Source: Rhea pennata (lineage: Eukaryota > Chordata > Aves > Rheiformes > Rheidae). From it: 64,000 nucleotides of DNA. Below, one piece after another: positions 11,863 to 26,974 of the stretch (position 1 is the stretch's first letter; each line of letters starts with the position of its first letter). The notes beneath the pieces were generated by a model. That model made no database searches, was not told where the DNA came from, and saw nothing but the letters and a program-made list of their open reading frames with translations. A program made the position numbers and the translations under genes. Where the stretch lies: the NCBI RefSeq assembly GCF_028389875.1, contig NC_084674.1:8527501-8591500 (forward strand), in the 5' to 3' direction.

Positions 11863-14800
11863 GGGAATATAGGTACAGGTTAATAAAGTTTTTCTTTTTC
11901 TCAGAGACTTTTGCAGTAACTGTTGGTAGGGAGCGGTACAAGTATAAATTATTAAGAGCCCTGTAATGTCTGAATACTACAGAATAAGCAAGTTGGAGCA
12001 GTTTTTGGAAAGAAAGCATTGGTAGACACTTATCAGTGTGTTGGTTATTAATGTGATGTTTTAATATAAACTGTTCTTCCTTTAGGAATATATTAGATTT
12101 TTACCTGAAGAGAACAGCTTCTTTACATCACTCTGTACATAGCACAGTATTAATACAGCATTTGACAAAGCCACATCTAGTGTGATCTGTTTTTAATTTG
12201 TGCTCTTTATTACCGTTTGTTGTAGCTGCCTAATTAAAGTTTGTCAGGCAAGTAATCAACCTTATTTCCATAGTGAGATCGGTTTAATAAGAAGATAATT
12301 TTGCAATTTGTTTTCTTTAGTTAATTAGGCTAAACCCTATGAAATCCACATTGTGGGGTATGAAGCCAGGGAAGCTGTAATATTAGTTTAGGGCATCCAA
12401 GGAAAGGGGATATTTTACCTGCTGAAGGTCTCCCTCCAGTGTGGTTTTCATACCTGCCAAACCCAATAGCATTTCCAGTTTTGTAGATACAAACCCTACC
12501 ACATAATGCTTGGCCTGGATGTCTCCCTTTGTGCATGTTGTCTCCAAACAGAAGACCATCATGTGGAGATGAAAGCTGGAACTAACTACAGAACAACTAC
12601 ATTGAGAAAAAGCCACCAGCAGATGAGGGAAGTGTATCACCACTTATACACAGGCTTCCTCTAACAGCCACAGATATTAGAGTAAACCATCTTACACTCC
12701 TGGGAAAGGGAACTAAACTCATTGCTGAAGGACTCTAGGTTGCTGCTAGAGAAGGAAAGGTTTCTAGGTTGGGCTGTAGATCTTTGTCCCTACTGCAAAA
12801 GTATTTGACCCAATTCTGGTTCTAATCAACCTTATTTTTCTAGCCAAATCAGAGACCTAGCGTACATCCGTTTGTCCAGACAAAAAGTTGTTCTAGCCTT
12901 ATCAGCTTTTTCAGAGAGCTCAGATGTTGCTTTGTAACATTGACTAATTACTTAACAAGCCATGCTGTAATAATTTGCAGTAGGGCAAGGCTTCCACCAA
13001 AGATCATTTACTGTGACACTTGTTCCCTTTTGCTCTGGTGGCAGTAGGGTGCCCCAAGGCCAAATCGTTGCTGCTTGTTATCGGAGAGTTGCGAGGGTAG
13101 AAGAATTTCGCACATCCTGTACATCATTTATTGATCAGCTCAGGACAGACAGGGGCTTGATTCAGCAGGCTGATGAACTTCTCTGTCTATCTGGGCTGCC
13201 AGTTTTACTGCAGGGTTAGAGGAAAAAAAGCCTTCTGGAGAAGATGCCTCCTTCCATCTGAGAGGTCCTGGCCTCTCATCGACTTTAGCAGCTGCTGCAT
13301 AGGAATGTGTACTGCGGCCCCTTGTGTTTCCCTAGACACCAAGATCATGCACATAATGAAGACAAAAGTCAGATTATGGGTAAAGAAATAAACAATGAGG
13401 AGGAAATAAGCTCAAAGCAGCTCCTCGGCTACAAGAAGAGCACTGTGGGCAATAAAAGCATGAAAGTGCCACCCCTTCTGAACAAATCCCCCTTCTTGTG
13501 GGTCATTGCTGAGTAGGGGTCAATCCATGCAGGACCAGCCCTGCAAGATTGCCCTGCTGCTCCCCAAACCTCCCACCCACCCTACGGAGCTAAATCATTT
13601 TTGAGGTGGAGAGTTGCTGCTCCAGCATTTTGCAAGGAGCCCATCACTTGGAGCAGCTCAGCAAGCTGGGGTCCCCACCTGCCCATGAATCGTCTCTATT
13701 CCCAGTTCTGTTTGAGACTCACTGGCTCTTTGACACGCTATTACGTGTTCATTCACTGTAAAATCCAATTTGCTTTTTGGCCCAATGGAAGGGAGGACCA
13801 TTTTCGGTTTGCTGTACAGGATGGCATTTACAATGCTGCCTTTTTAGGTGCTTTGAACAGGAGGAGCAAACGACAAGTGCACAGCCAGCCTCGGACTCGG
13901 GCTGAACCCAGGAGATTCTTGGTGCTCAGCTTGAGCAAATCGGAATTGTGATTTTGCCTCCTCTATTTGTGTTGGAGGCTGAGACTGGCTCTCATTATGG
14001 ATATGCATGGCATAAATTCACTCCTACAATAACAATGAATAAAAGATAAATCCCATGGCTCTGAATCTATCTAAGTCTAATGGCTGATGTGTGTGGTTGG
14101 GGATTAAAGACACAGTCTGATATATCTGACCACTGAACATCATTTGCTGTTTACCTTTGCTGAGGGAGGACTCAGAACTAAGGCTATAAACACTTGCGAG
14201 GTGAGGGAGCAGCAGATGAACAAAGCAAGGAGAGAAGATGCTTATAGCTTCTCTGGAAACCTTGCAAACCAATGACTGCAATAAAAGTCAATGCAGGAAT
14301 TAAAAGCTGTCTGCTTGGAAAGCCATAAAATACACCATTTGTTCTTTATCTACCTTCCCTGACTGAGCTTGAAAGAAACAGATTTTCTTTTTTTTCCAGA
14401 AGCATTTCAGAGTGCTCCTTCGTGGCTAACAAACTGTAACACTCTGGAGAGAACATAAGTCTCAGACGAAGCTTTTCATCTGCTCTGTAGTGAACTCCTA
14501 AGGGACTGCACCACGTAACCTCTCTGAGTCATTCCAACACTCCTGAAGAGGGCTTTTCTATTGTGTGGGTGCAATTTAACTGCTGCCCAGTGGTGGGCTA
14601 AGATGCAAACTTGTATCCCTTATCCCTCTCCGCAAGGTGACCTGATGCAATTAGTGCTTGAGTGCATGTTGCAAACAGCTGCCCAAGAAGCTCTCACAGG
14701 CCAAAACACATGAAAGTATTGAGGTGGGTGTGTGCATCGCACACCTGCTTGGAAAGCATGTGCAGCCCAGGCAATTCTTCTTTGATGTGAAAAAGCAACA

Positions 14801-17800
14801 CAAGACTTACTTTGAAGGAGGAGGAGATAGAGCAGGCAAAAAGTCTGCAACTTTTTGCAGGTTTCCTTAGCAACTAGGGCCCCAGCACCCCAGACAGGAG
14901 GTTATATTGAAGGTGCAGTAAAAATGAGCCAGCTGGGGAGCTAAAAAATACATGCAAAATTGGACGCACGGTGCATGTGGCCTTATGCTGTGGCAGAAAG
15001 CTCCCCATGCAAAACCCTGCTGTGACTCACCTGCTGAGCATCAGCCAGTTGGGATCTGAGGACTCCCCTACCACCTGTGAGAACATCTTAGAGATTATAC
15101 TAATGCCAGATTTTCAAAACCTTCCAAGTCCAGCAGACTATAGAGTTAAGGCAAGATCTAAAGTCAAAAGTTGTGGGGAGAAGCTGCAGCTCTATGTGTG
15201 CCAACTAAAATATGAGAATGAACTTGCCTTCCTGAGCTGATATTTGGAAATGGGAGCTGAAGACTTGAAGCTGAAGGTTTTAGCCCAGCTCTCCTTGACC
15301 CCCACTTCTCCTCTGACAGTCATTTGAAAGCTCACATAATTGCAGGAATGACTCAGGCTTTTCAGAACTGAACTTAAAAAAACTCGGAGCTGGAGTTTGC
15401 AGAGCCTCCCCAGGGTGGTGATTTGCACCTGAACAGTGCAGCTGCAAAAATCCCAACCCTACCCCAGCCCACAGAGGTCGGATTTTGACTAGCTGCTCTT
15501 AATGTTGTTTTCACTTCCAGGGAGGATCATACACTGATACGATATTTGCACTTGCCAAGGCAGAAAAGCCTGTGGATTTCATTTCAGTTTAGCTGCCTGC
15601 GCAACTCTTTAGCACTTGCGTGGGCTCGGCTGTGTGAAATCGATGATGAACCCCCATCATTCCCAATAGGAGCAAGCTAGGAATGAAATAAAACACAACA
15701 GTAGCCTTTTAAGCTAGCTTTTAGCCAGCTCCCCAAGGACACAGCCAGACACGCTGTCTGTGCCAGATCAGCTTCAAAGCCTTAGCTGAGAGTGCTCAGG
15801 GCAGCCACAAATAGTCTGAGCTAATAAAAGAGCATCTTCCATAGCTGAGTTGCAAACTTCTGCCTACCCCTAGCTATAAGAAGATGCTGTGGCTCTTCCA
15901 AGCGTATATTTTGACTTTGAGCATCAGGCAGAATCTTGAAGGACTGCTGCAGATTGCACCTTGCACATCCTGTTTGCCTTGCTCATAAACTCTTGCCGAA
16001 ACCATCACTGTCCCTTTGGAAAGCCGTGGTCTGTCATCCAGGCCTTTAGGAGAAGTCTGAGATAGCTCAGCTCCTGCTTCCAGCTCTGCTACAGGTGTTG
16101 AGCAAGGCACTTGATTTCTCAGTGCTTTCCTACCATTTGAATATCTTGCCTGTTGAACTGTTCTGGAATTGCCTCTAACTTTGGATTTGTGTTACGCTTA
16201 GCCCAAGAGGCTTTTGATTGAAGCTGGGGGCTCTAGATGCCAGTACACAACACATACTGCATTAGAATAAGAAGGGCTTGCATATGATGAGGTGGCAGAG
16301 TGAACTGAGACGATAAAAGGCTCTTAAGTCATTAATTCAAGGCACGCAAGATGAAGAAACCTTTCAGCAATAACAGAAGTTGTGTTAGGGCCCTAGCAAT
16401 TTCAAAGAACACATTCCTAATTGGCTTCACAATATCATTCCTTTCTGCTTTTTGTTGTAGCAGAGCTGTATTATGAAATTCATGCTTTTAAAGTTATCAG
16501 TGGCTCCCAAACAAGCTTTTCAGGGCTGTGCAGTGTTTACTTTAGTAATGCGAAAAGCCTACTAGGGACTCTCACATTCAATCCATATTTTTACCCTGGA
16601 GAAGGAGCATCAGCTGATTGTTTTAAGCTTTCACAGATCTTCTGCCTAGCCAAAAAATAAGAGATGAGGAGAAGAGGGTGAGAAACATGAGGATAAATTA
16701 CTGTAGTTGCATCCACCCTACAACACATCCCTCTCCGCGACTCCTGCATGGATTATGCTGCCAGATTACGCTCTCACTTTGAACTGGGGGTGCTTGACCA
16801 CAGTCTACTTCAGAGACGAACGGAAAGGTCGGTCACTAAGAGAGGCTGCTTGTCTCTGCCTGCCCAATGCTGTCTCCAGGATCACTGGTGCTCATCTTGC
16901 AAAGGCAGTTTGCTGGGGGAGCTGGACCTCGCAGCACAGTGCTGTGTACCCACCGGTCCCTCAGTAGGACCTGTGCAGGTTGGGTATCCCCATGAGCAAG
17001 CAAACAGCCAGAAACAACTGCTTGTTGATTTTCTTACTATTTCTTGCTGGGGCTTTGGTAGTGCCTATTCTGGCATCCCACCATCAGAACCAGGGATTTA
17101 ACTAAACCTAGTTTTTATTTGTAGGAGGAACATTTATGAGTGTTTAGCCTCTAGGTCTGCTCATAACGGCAGGCACCAGCCCAGGGACAAATGCCACAGA
17201 GCAGCACCTTACCTGTTGAGCTTCATTTCAAAATCCACCACATCAACTCAAGTTCCTTCTTTAACTCCATCCCACGTTGCACAAACGCCTCCTGATATTG
17301 CACAAAGACACAGTCCTTCCTCTCACAAAACAACTTATTTGCAAGCCTCCTACTGCAACATGTCTTTCCTTTGCAACGACTTCTACTACAAAACATCCTG
17401 TTAGTTTCTGGAAGCAGAAAGGCTTTTTAAGTCAATGAGTTAAATCTGGCTATTCAGATAGTGTTGATTTAAAGGGCAATGTATATGCTAATTTTTGATC
17501 CTTTCTGCTTAAAAAAAAATCCACCAAAACTAAATCATTTTCATCTCTTTCTTTCAGACAAGGAAGAGAAAATTAAAGGGATTGCACTGTTTTGTTGGCT
17601 CCATCATCTTCTCTGCTTTATTAGAGGTGGTTAAATTCTTACAGAGGATATTCTGCTACTGAGGTGCAGGATTGTCTTTTTGTACCTTGAAAGGATATTA
17701 CAGTAGGCTAAATACTGGTTGTCAGATAAGACCTTATAGGCAGGAATAAAACCAAAGATCAGGATCATGAACATTTGCTACTGAGGATCTGACCCTGCCC

Positions 17801-18574
17801 AGGTCCATGCCCAGGCCGTCAGCACCACTCAGTTGCACTACGTATGCTTTATTAGCTGTCCTTTTCCCACCATTCCTAGTCCTGACTGTCTCTTAGCTTT
17901 TCTGGTTCCTCTTCTTCACAGTTTCACAAAGTAATGAACTTAGCTGACTGACATGATTAATTAACTCAGCCCTGTGGTCACACAACTTCTCCTCTACCAA
18001 AGACACATTGCAAGCCTTGGATTCAATTTCCTCAGTGGTGCTCATTCAGTAAAAACTACAACAACAACTAAAACAAAATAGACACGCTCCTTTCCAAAGG
18101 GCTAATGGTGGCGTGGAAACCACACAAAGTAAAGTCAATGTTTACCAAGGGCTGCAATGGGTTTCTCCTTTGCTGCTAATTTTGGAAAGTGATGCCTGTT
18201 ATGGGCAAGGCCTAAGGCTTAAGTTCTCCAGGGCTGACAAGAGAGCCATGGAGAGCTAGTTGGCCATGGCGTGCCAGTAGCCCTGTCTCAGTCTGGGCAG
18301 GAACGTGGTCCTGTAGTGACAACCCATCACCCCACGGGCAGCACTTGGGCTTGGAGAGCACCGACTGCAGTCCCTTGGGATGAAGTGGTGCTGGAGGACG
18401 TGCTCCAGCCACCCACCGCTGCTCAGCCCTGGGGACCAGCCCAGAGGCAGTCCACAGCGCACCCTCACAACGTGCGAGGTCCACTGTGTCACTCCACAGA
18501 TCTGCTTCTGCCGGGACATAGCCTACGATTTATTTCTCTGCACAGAAGTGAATTCACCCAGGTTTCAAAAAGAC

Positions 18575-18580
18575 TTTATT
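18575..18580 (-). terminator. SNTN: SNTN poly(A) signal
   Basis: The plus strand reads tttatt, so the minus strand carries a canonical AATAAA about 115 bases after the SNTN stop codon. Cleavage would fall near 18555-18565, giving a short 3' UTR of about 130-140 bases. The next bases on the minus strand include a G/T-containing stretch (tgggtg) compatible with a downstream element. Confidence 0.75.
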
Positions 18581-18694
18581 CCGTTAAAAGGAAATAGCAT
18601 AAGGTATTCAGACATTTAGCATTATCTCTGTGTGCTTCACTGTACGAAACTTTCCTCATAATGTGCGTAGCTATTTCTTCTTTTATAGCACTGA

Positions 18695-20325
<1,631 letters not shown>

Positions 20326-20429
20326 CTGGTAGCGAGAGAGGAGAGAGGCACAGTTACCACCTGACGGCTCCATCGCAGGTGCATGCAGGCTCTCCATGAG
20401 AGCGTTGCCCATTTCTAGCTATTTCGTTT

Positions 20430-21040
20430 AATTCCCCCAAAGGCGAGCGGCTTTCCTTTACCCCCGAAGGAGCGAGCGCCTCCACGATCCGCCGCTCCCG
20501 ACTCCGCACCCAAGCAACGAACCCGGAGCTTTTAAAAGCCTCTCATCAAGCAACTTGACTGCCGGAGAGGGGCATTTCGGCACGTTTATAGTTCACTTCT
20601 CCAGCACGTGCAAGAGCGCCAGGAAGTTTCGAGGTTTTTTTCAGCCCAACCTGCGGCGGCCGCCCGCTCTTGCTGCCCCTGCGTGCGGGAAGCCTCCCTG
20701 CTTTCCCTTAAAGCCCGGTTATTTGTTTTGCTAAAGCGACTGCCGAAGACGCACGGAGCGGAGCGGTCGCCTACCGTCCGGGCACGGGCGCCGGCGGGCT
20801 CCTTCGGGGCTCGGCGCGGGCGGGCCGGCCGGCGGAGCGCCGCGCCGCGCCGGGCACGCTGGCTCTGCAGCCGCACATCTCGCCGGAGCCCGGCTGTTTC
20901 GTGATCTCCAAGCAACCCGAGCAAGAGCAAACAGGCGAGCGGGAGCTCTGCCCCGCGGCCCTGCCCTGGCGACTGCCTGCCCACGCCAGCCCCCGCGCGG
21001 CCTGCCGTCCCGGCGTCCAAACCGCCCGGAAAGAAGAGAC
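20430..21040 (-). promoter_or_regulatory. CpG island, probable SNTN promoter
   Basis: This block is dense in CpG (for example 20810-20860 and 20941-21010), unlike the AT-rich DNA on either side, and lies just upstream of the first recognised SNTN exon. It contains a TTTTAAAA TATA-like sequence at 20530-20537, a CACGTG E-box at 20605-20610, and three AGCAAC half-sites at 20513-20518, 20549-20554 and 20911-20916. The last sits behind GTGATC (20901-20906) and resembles an RFX X-box (GTNRCC, spacer, RGYAAC) with one mismatch and a four-base spacer. RFX factors commonly drive ciliary genes. An unrecognised first exon may also lie here. Confidence 0.6.
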
Positions 21041-21430
21041 TTCACGTAACAGTCCCCGTAACAGGGGACTGCAACAGATGGCCTGGAGAATTAAAATGTT
21101 TTCCTCATTTAGTAGAAGCTAAATTACTGAAGGCTAATGAATAAGGATGTTCACCACCTTACTGTTCCTGGATTTTAATTATCTTAAAAAGCATGGGAAA
21201 AGAGAACCTTTAATTTTCCATCTAAGAGTGTCATTACTCAAACAGTTCAGAGCCTTTTTTTGAGAGGTTTTAAGCTGTCTTAGATCTCTAGTGCGTTCTT
21301 TAGGACTGGCTCATGAATAAAACAGAGCCTGTAATTGCAGTGACGCAGCCAAAACACATATAATCAATGCTCATTATCCCATCAATTAACACACTAAAAT
21401 TAAACAAGAATTCAGGCTTAGTAATCTGCC

Positions 21431-21457
<27 letters not shown>
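21431..21457. repeat. A27 homopolymer
   Basis: An uninterrupted run of 27 A on the plus strand. No clear element body precedes it. Confidence 0.95.
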
Positions 21458-21461
<4 letters not shown>

Positions 21462-23419
21462 ATCTTGATATGTTGAAGTGATAATTCCCTTTTGCATCTG
21501 CTGACCTCCGCCGCATGGCATGAAGAGCCTCACCTCCTGGTTAATGTCCAGGACAGCAGTGCTTGCTCTTAGCATCCAAGGTAGAAAAAGAGAGCGAGAA
21601 GGAGACCCTGTTGCACGTCGCTGGGCTGCTGGCAGCGCCGGGGAGCTGGCTTGCGAAGCCAGCCTGCCGCATTTTGGGTTGTTTCCCTTGCAGATCAGAT
21701 TTCAGCTCACTGCTTCTCTTTTCTATTTTTTTTTTTTATTATTTTTTTTTTAACTCAGACTTCTCAGCGGCTGCGCTCTGGAGCAGGTCATTTGCTTTGC
21801 CGGGACGTTAACAAGTTCAGGCAAGCCTGGGCGACGTTAGCTCCCTAGCATACATTAATAAGCGCATGCAGGAGTGTCAGCGCGCGGCGCACAGCGAGTT
21901 GCACGAGGGAACCCTCGCCTTTGCAGACCGTCAGCTGTGAAGACAGCACGATTTCGGTTTTGTGCATTGACACAGTAATCTGGCCAGCCCCCAAACGCGG
22001 CAAGGTGTGCCGGGAGCCGGCCATCTGCTCTGTAGCTATTTTGATACACTCTATTTATGTTCGAAATATCCAGGTGCTCTCATCGGCCGATTTTTAGCAC
22101 GTTTCACTCGTTCAGAGCATTGTCTGCACAGAATAATGCAACCTCATCCTTACAGCTGCAAAACCTTTACGGGCAGTCGCTTTGCAAGAAGCCACTGTCG
22201 CCACCCCATTTTTGGTATTTTCCTGGAGTCTTTCCATTCCTTTGACCTACTCCTTAGAGGACTTCTGCAGTTCAAGGAGACCCACGTTTCTAAAGCGCCG
22301 GATGGATGGCAGAGCCCTGGCTCCCTTTGAGACGCCCCCATGCCCCTAAGGAGAGGCAGGAGTGGGCAAGCCCGCACAGGCACAGGTACAGCCATGGGAG
22401 AGAGGCTGCGGCAATACCCAAGACCGAAGACGAGGTCAGACTATCCCCACTCAAGACCCCACCTCTTCAGGAAACCCTTTGGTGGCTGCCGCAGAAGTGC
22501 TGCTAACTGGCACCCTGGGAGGTGATAGCCTGAGCTTTTTGTGACCAGACCATGATCATTTTGAGCTTACATGACATTTTTTTTTAAAAAAGAACTGAAC
22601 CTGAGAAGTCCCCACTGCATCTTCTTAGCCCAAAGCAGGCCAGGCTACCACAGCTTTATACTATTTTCCGATCAGTTCCTTAATGGGGAAAAAGCTAGCT
22701 GAGGCAGCAGGTCCAAGCGCGCTCAACCTACCAACGCCAGCCAAAACCTGCAGTGCCTTCAGCACTGTCCATCCTCCCCTTCCTCCCCAAGGCAGCAGGA
22801 GATGCCACTGGGTGCAGGGCCTTCTCCTGCTCTTCTGGATGGTGGCATGCCCAGAGGACACACAGAGTAGCCCGGTTTAACAGGCACGAGGGATGGTATC
22901 TTCGCTGCTGGAATGAGCAGCACATTTTGCACAGTGTAATTTAGCCAACGGCTGTTGCACCCTGCTAGTCGCAGAGCCAAAGCCTCCCATGGCCACCGCT
23001 CTCCAGCAGCTGGTGCTTCTGGGTGAGGATACATGGGAGCAGCCAGCGGCCAGGTTCAGCCCAGCCCGGTGATCTCTGAGGTCTTTCCCAGCATGTGAGA
23101 AATCACAGCATGGATTTATTTCAGAGGAAAGCTGTGATTGCTCCTCACTGGGGGTGGAGGGGAGGAGTCCCAAAGAGCATGAAACTGGGGCCAAGGGGAC
23201 CAAACCGAAAGGGGTGAACAGATCCCTCTGCAAAGAGCAGAGGTTCCCGTCGGCCCCGAGGAGGAGCAGAGCTGCAGCCTGGGGGAGCCGTGTTGCTAAC
23301 GGAGCCCGTGGGCTCGAGGCGCCCCAGCTTGGATCCAAACCAAAGTAGAGCAGAGCTGATGCCAGCCTCCTGCTGAGCCTTCTCAATCGCCTTTATTCAG
23401 CTAACATGCTGCTAAGCAT

Positions 23420-23442
23420 CCCCCCCCCCAAAAAAAAAAAAA
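23420..23442. repeat. C10-A13 compound homopolymer
   Basis: Ten C are followed directly by thirteen A, then 'gaaaacaacc'. This is a simple low-complexity tract. Confidence 0.93.
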
Positions 23443-24270
23443 GAAAACAACCTCCAAACCTCTGCATTTATTTCAAGAGCTGGGAATGAGGATTGATAAC
23501 TAAAAACTTAACACTTTGACCCCTGCTATCCTTCTACAACTGCGTGTCATGCTCAATCCTCAGCCTGGGATTTAACTCCAGGGTCATTAATGATTAAAAT
23601 ATTAATGAATCCCACCACTGAGCTTGAGCAGGTAAAATGTCATTTAAGGAAAGCTATTAGAATCAGGTTGCCTGTGGGGAAAATGTCGTTTGTCATTTCA
23701 TGTCTAGGCGCTTTCCCCAAGCGCGGCACGGCGCTTTGCCCAGCGCAGCCTCGAGGGTGCCAGGGAGCTCAGCAGCTGCGGGAATCCCCGGCACTCGGCT
23801 CTCCTCAGCTGCATCGAAGGTCTTACTTGTAGAGGATGATCTCAGCATGTTTGGTACATGATTAATTTTCAGATGCAACTCAGAAAACAGTCCTACGAAA
23901 TAATTTCTCCTCCAAGAAACATTTGGTTATAGGAAATGTACACTAAAAAAAAAGAAAAGGCATCTGCACTCAGCAAAAGCTACGGTCTTAGTAAAGAAAG
24001 ATGAAAGAATAAAAATGGAAGAAAAGAAACTAGTAGCTAAATGCAACAGTAGGAATACCTCTCCTGCTCAATTACTAAAATTTCATACCAAAATGCTAAG
24101 ATCTTCTTGGAAGGGTGTATGGCACTGATGAAGGAAGAAAAGCAGCACGTGATTTTAATACTGAAATGTAGATTATTGCTGCTGTTAGAAAATTCTGGGA
24201 GAAAAAGCTCTAGATTTTAATAGAAGGAAAGAATAAAAAGTAATCCCACAAAAGAATAAAGTCAGGCAGA

Positions 24271-24290
24271 GCATAAGCTAGCATAAGCTA
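24271..24290. repeat. 10-bp exact tandem duplication
   Basis: The unit gcataagcta occurs twice with no spacer. This is a recent slippage-type duplication. Confidence 0.93.
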
Positions 24291-24433
24291 AGTAGCCCAT
24301 TAGTTCACCTGTATAAAGACTTTGACTCAAATCTGGCTTAAAACTAGTAGACAGAGAACTAAATACTTATAATATGATGTGGCAAAATATGAGAAGTTTT
24401 TTCTGAAAAGGATGAAATAACAGCAATTTTAAT

Positions 24434-24435
<2 letters not shown>

Positions 24436-24476
<41 letters not shown>
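24436..24476. repeat. T41 homopolymer
   Basis: A run of 41 T, the longest homopolymer in the window. On the minus strand it would be a poly(A) tail-like tract lying after sequence at 24478-25040. No processed gene copy or target-site duplication could be recognised. Confidence 0.95.
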
Positions 24477-24478
<2 letters not shown>

Positions 24479-24649
24479 CTGTCTGGAGTATTAAATGTGA
24501 AACTCTGGAGAGAGATTGTCAGGAGCAGACTATAGACAGATGCAATGAATGTTGCATGCAGCTGCCTCTTTCATCAGTACATCAGAGGTTTGGCCAGAAA
24601 TAATTCAGGGCTGGAGCTCTATTTGCTCATCCAGATTCAGAGCATAAGC

Positions 24650-24671
24650 AAATTGGAAATAAATTGGAAAT
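24650..24671. repeat. 11-bp exact tandem duplication
   Basis: The unit aaattggaaat is repeated twice in direct succession and is followed by aattaac. Confidence 0.92.
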
Positions 24672-26968
24672 AATTAACTTAGGTCAGAAAATTGCAATAC
24701 AAATTCATGCAATAAGCTCTCTGCGTTCTGGTCACCACTCTGTTATGGGCACCCTGATGGCCACGGAGGAGGTATGGACAGTCATTGGGAAAGTACTGCA
24801 TACTAAAGAAATATCCAGTCAAGCAGAAGCACAGTCCTATGCGCTGGATAAACTCATCCTCGTGTCCTTGATGTGCCAGGCAGGGAGAAAAGCAGGCTAC
24901 AATGCCACGAGGTACACCAGAGCCATGCTCCCCGCCTTCTCCGTGGAGAACATTAAGATGTAGCTCAAGAGCAATGCCAAGAAGCTCCTCTTGCTCCTTG
25001 GCTTCAGACCAAGAGCTGGGAAACGTTAAGACAACACCCAATCACACATTCGTCCTTGGCTGGGGACTGAAACATGTCTGCACAGTGCTGCTGTGCATAG
25101 CAGAGGTACCAGCTTGCTCCGGGTGTGGGGGGTTGTCAGTACTATCAGCCCTTACATACGCTGTGGATAAGTCTGAGGAGGAATTTGGGCAAATCCCTCT
25201 CCTTTCCCAGGGAAAAGGAAAGGCCTGAGAGAGCAGGTCCTGTGCTCCCCTCTCCCCCACCACGCTCAGAGGTGTCCGCCTCTCCTCTAGAGCTACACAC
25301 TTGGCAATGCAAATGTGCTCCCATCCAGGGTAGCTGAGAAATAGGCTATAAAGAGAAACACATGGGAAAACAGGAGGGCCAGCACAGAAGATCAAGGAAC
25401 ATGTTTTTTTCCCAGGCTGACCTAGTTATTTAGCTAACTGGCAGAGATATTCACTAATGATGAAGCAGGAAAGCAATCAGTCTGCCAGCAGCAGTTTCAC
25501 AGAGGATGCTAGAGTTTATTTAGCTATTTGTCTTAAAACTGGTAAACATCAAAAATGGTCTTTTTTCTATTGCTGCTTAACATTTTGCTACACAGCCACT
25601 ATTCCCATTTCAAATAAGCTTCCAATTTCTCAGCAATTACAAACGGATGTGATAAGACTTGAACAGAGGAAATATTCAGATATATTCCCTTATGTAACAA
25701 AGGCAAGCGCACATACCATTTTTGTTTTCACTTTTGCTCCTGCCACATTCTATTAATCAGAGATGTTATAGATGAAGAGATTTTTCATCCCTCCTAAGTC
25801 ACAGTGAAGACTATTGTGCCCGAAGGATATCTCAGATAGCGATCAGCTCGTCTATATTGTGTGGCAGTGAGGAGATAGTGTACCTATTCCTACTGAATAA
25901 AGCAAAGTGCAATTCTTTTCTGAAAAATGCATCTTTTTCATGGCTTTTGTAAACTTTTCCATCAGCTCTGTCCTTCATGAGAAAATCTGTGCTTCATCTT
26001 GAAGTTACACAAATAATACTCAAAATAAGTCAACTTCCTAATTCAGACCCCAATCTTACATCAGGAACTGCTTCTGCTGTCCCTCCAGAGAGGTCAACTC
26101 TTGAAGCCTAGAAAGCTGCAGTTCTTGTGCTCCAGTGACTACACAAGAATTTCAGCTTGTTTGAAATATAAGAATGAACCTAAGCAAAATTCAAGTTTCC
26201 AACCCTCTTCATTGCATAAAAAATTTTGGAAATGTGATCCTGCTGATCTAGAGGGAAAAGCTGATTAAAAGAAAGCCAGATCGCACGTAAAAACTTCTCC
26301 ACGTGCTTCTATGGAAGGGCCTAATGGAGACAACTTGGGATATCCCTGATCAGCTAACACAAAGTAAACTTCTTTCAAACAAAAACGATGCATGGAGAAG
26401 TGGGACTGAATGGGCCTGGGGGTATAAAGAGCATACTTCCATCTCCTTCCCTGCCCCACTTGAACAGATTTCAATTTCTTCTGACTTGTCTATATTTAGC
26501 ATTTTCCAAACTTAAAAACCACAGAACAAAAGAACTGAAAAACCAAATTTTCATTGACCTGGGTTTTGCTCCAGTTTGGAATATAAGGACATTTAGATAT
26601 TCAGGTTTGTCCTTTCTACAGCACTGGAGATGGCTTTCCAGCAATCCCTGGCACTGGCCTACTTAGTACAGCACTAGGCTAATTTTTCTGACAGGTGGAA
26701 AAAAAGATGATGAAACAGGCAGATACTAAATTACAAACATTTAAACGATTTTTTAAAATTTATGATACTGACCTTTAACGACAAGTGTGTCTGCAGATGT
26801 CTTGTACTTCGTTGTACATTAAACAATCCTCAGGAAAGTGCTGGCAAACAGTAAGACTATGACTGATAAGGTCAAGCACACAGATAATATTCTATGCATC
26901 TTTTTGGTTGTTTTACACTGACATTTTAATACTACCATACTCCTAAAATATGAATTGTATGCAATAAC

Positions 26969-26974
26969 TTTATT
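26969..26974 (-). terminator. SYNPR: Candidate distal SYNPR poly(A) signal
   Basis: AATAAA on the minus strand (tttatt on plus), followed within 40 bases by a T/G-containing segment. It is the most distal of several candidates after the stop codon. Confidence 0.4.

Larger units (their letters stand above)
4038..18554. other. Gene-free flank downstream of SNTN, part 2
   Basis: I found no supportable exon in these 14.5 kb. The longest open frames (5942-6400, 13601-13951, 16748-17101) have no recognisable domain and show low-complexity or chance composition. Features that stand out are the G run at 6343-6361, a perfect hairpin at 7705-7730, a short TG/TA repeat at 10634-10654 and a large imperfect hairpin at 11782-11862, all listed separately. 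Several AT-rich, CpG-poor blocks could be conserved non-coding DNA, but that cannot be judged without alignment. Confidence 0.5.
21041..26950. other. Intergenic DNA between SYNPR and SNTN
   Basis: No exon could be supported. The region holds long A and T homopolymers (21431-21457, 24436-24476), a C/A tract (23420-23442), small exact tandem duplications near 24271 and 24650, and a moderately GC-rich stretch at about 22700-23340. Minus-strand frames starting MGASQREP (22330) and MGGFGSAT (22991) were considered as possible SNTN first exons because of their Met-Gly start, but they lack any other match. Confidence 0.5.

Noticed and set aside
20586..21045. Long Arg/Ala-rich minus-strand frames in the CpG island
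   Set aside because: Overlapping open frames are expected in CpG islands, and none resembles the sentan N-terminus.
22330..22991. Minus-strand Met-Gly frames (MGASQREP, MGGFGSAT) as SNTN exon 1
   Set aside because: Only the first two or three residues resemble sentan, and neither leads to a donor in the required phase with an MPKR-like end.
23060..23110. Possible second CR1 tail (gtgatctctgaggtctttcc)
   Set aside because: Only about 20 bases loosely match the CR1 end and the upstream CR1 block is missing.
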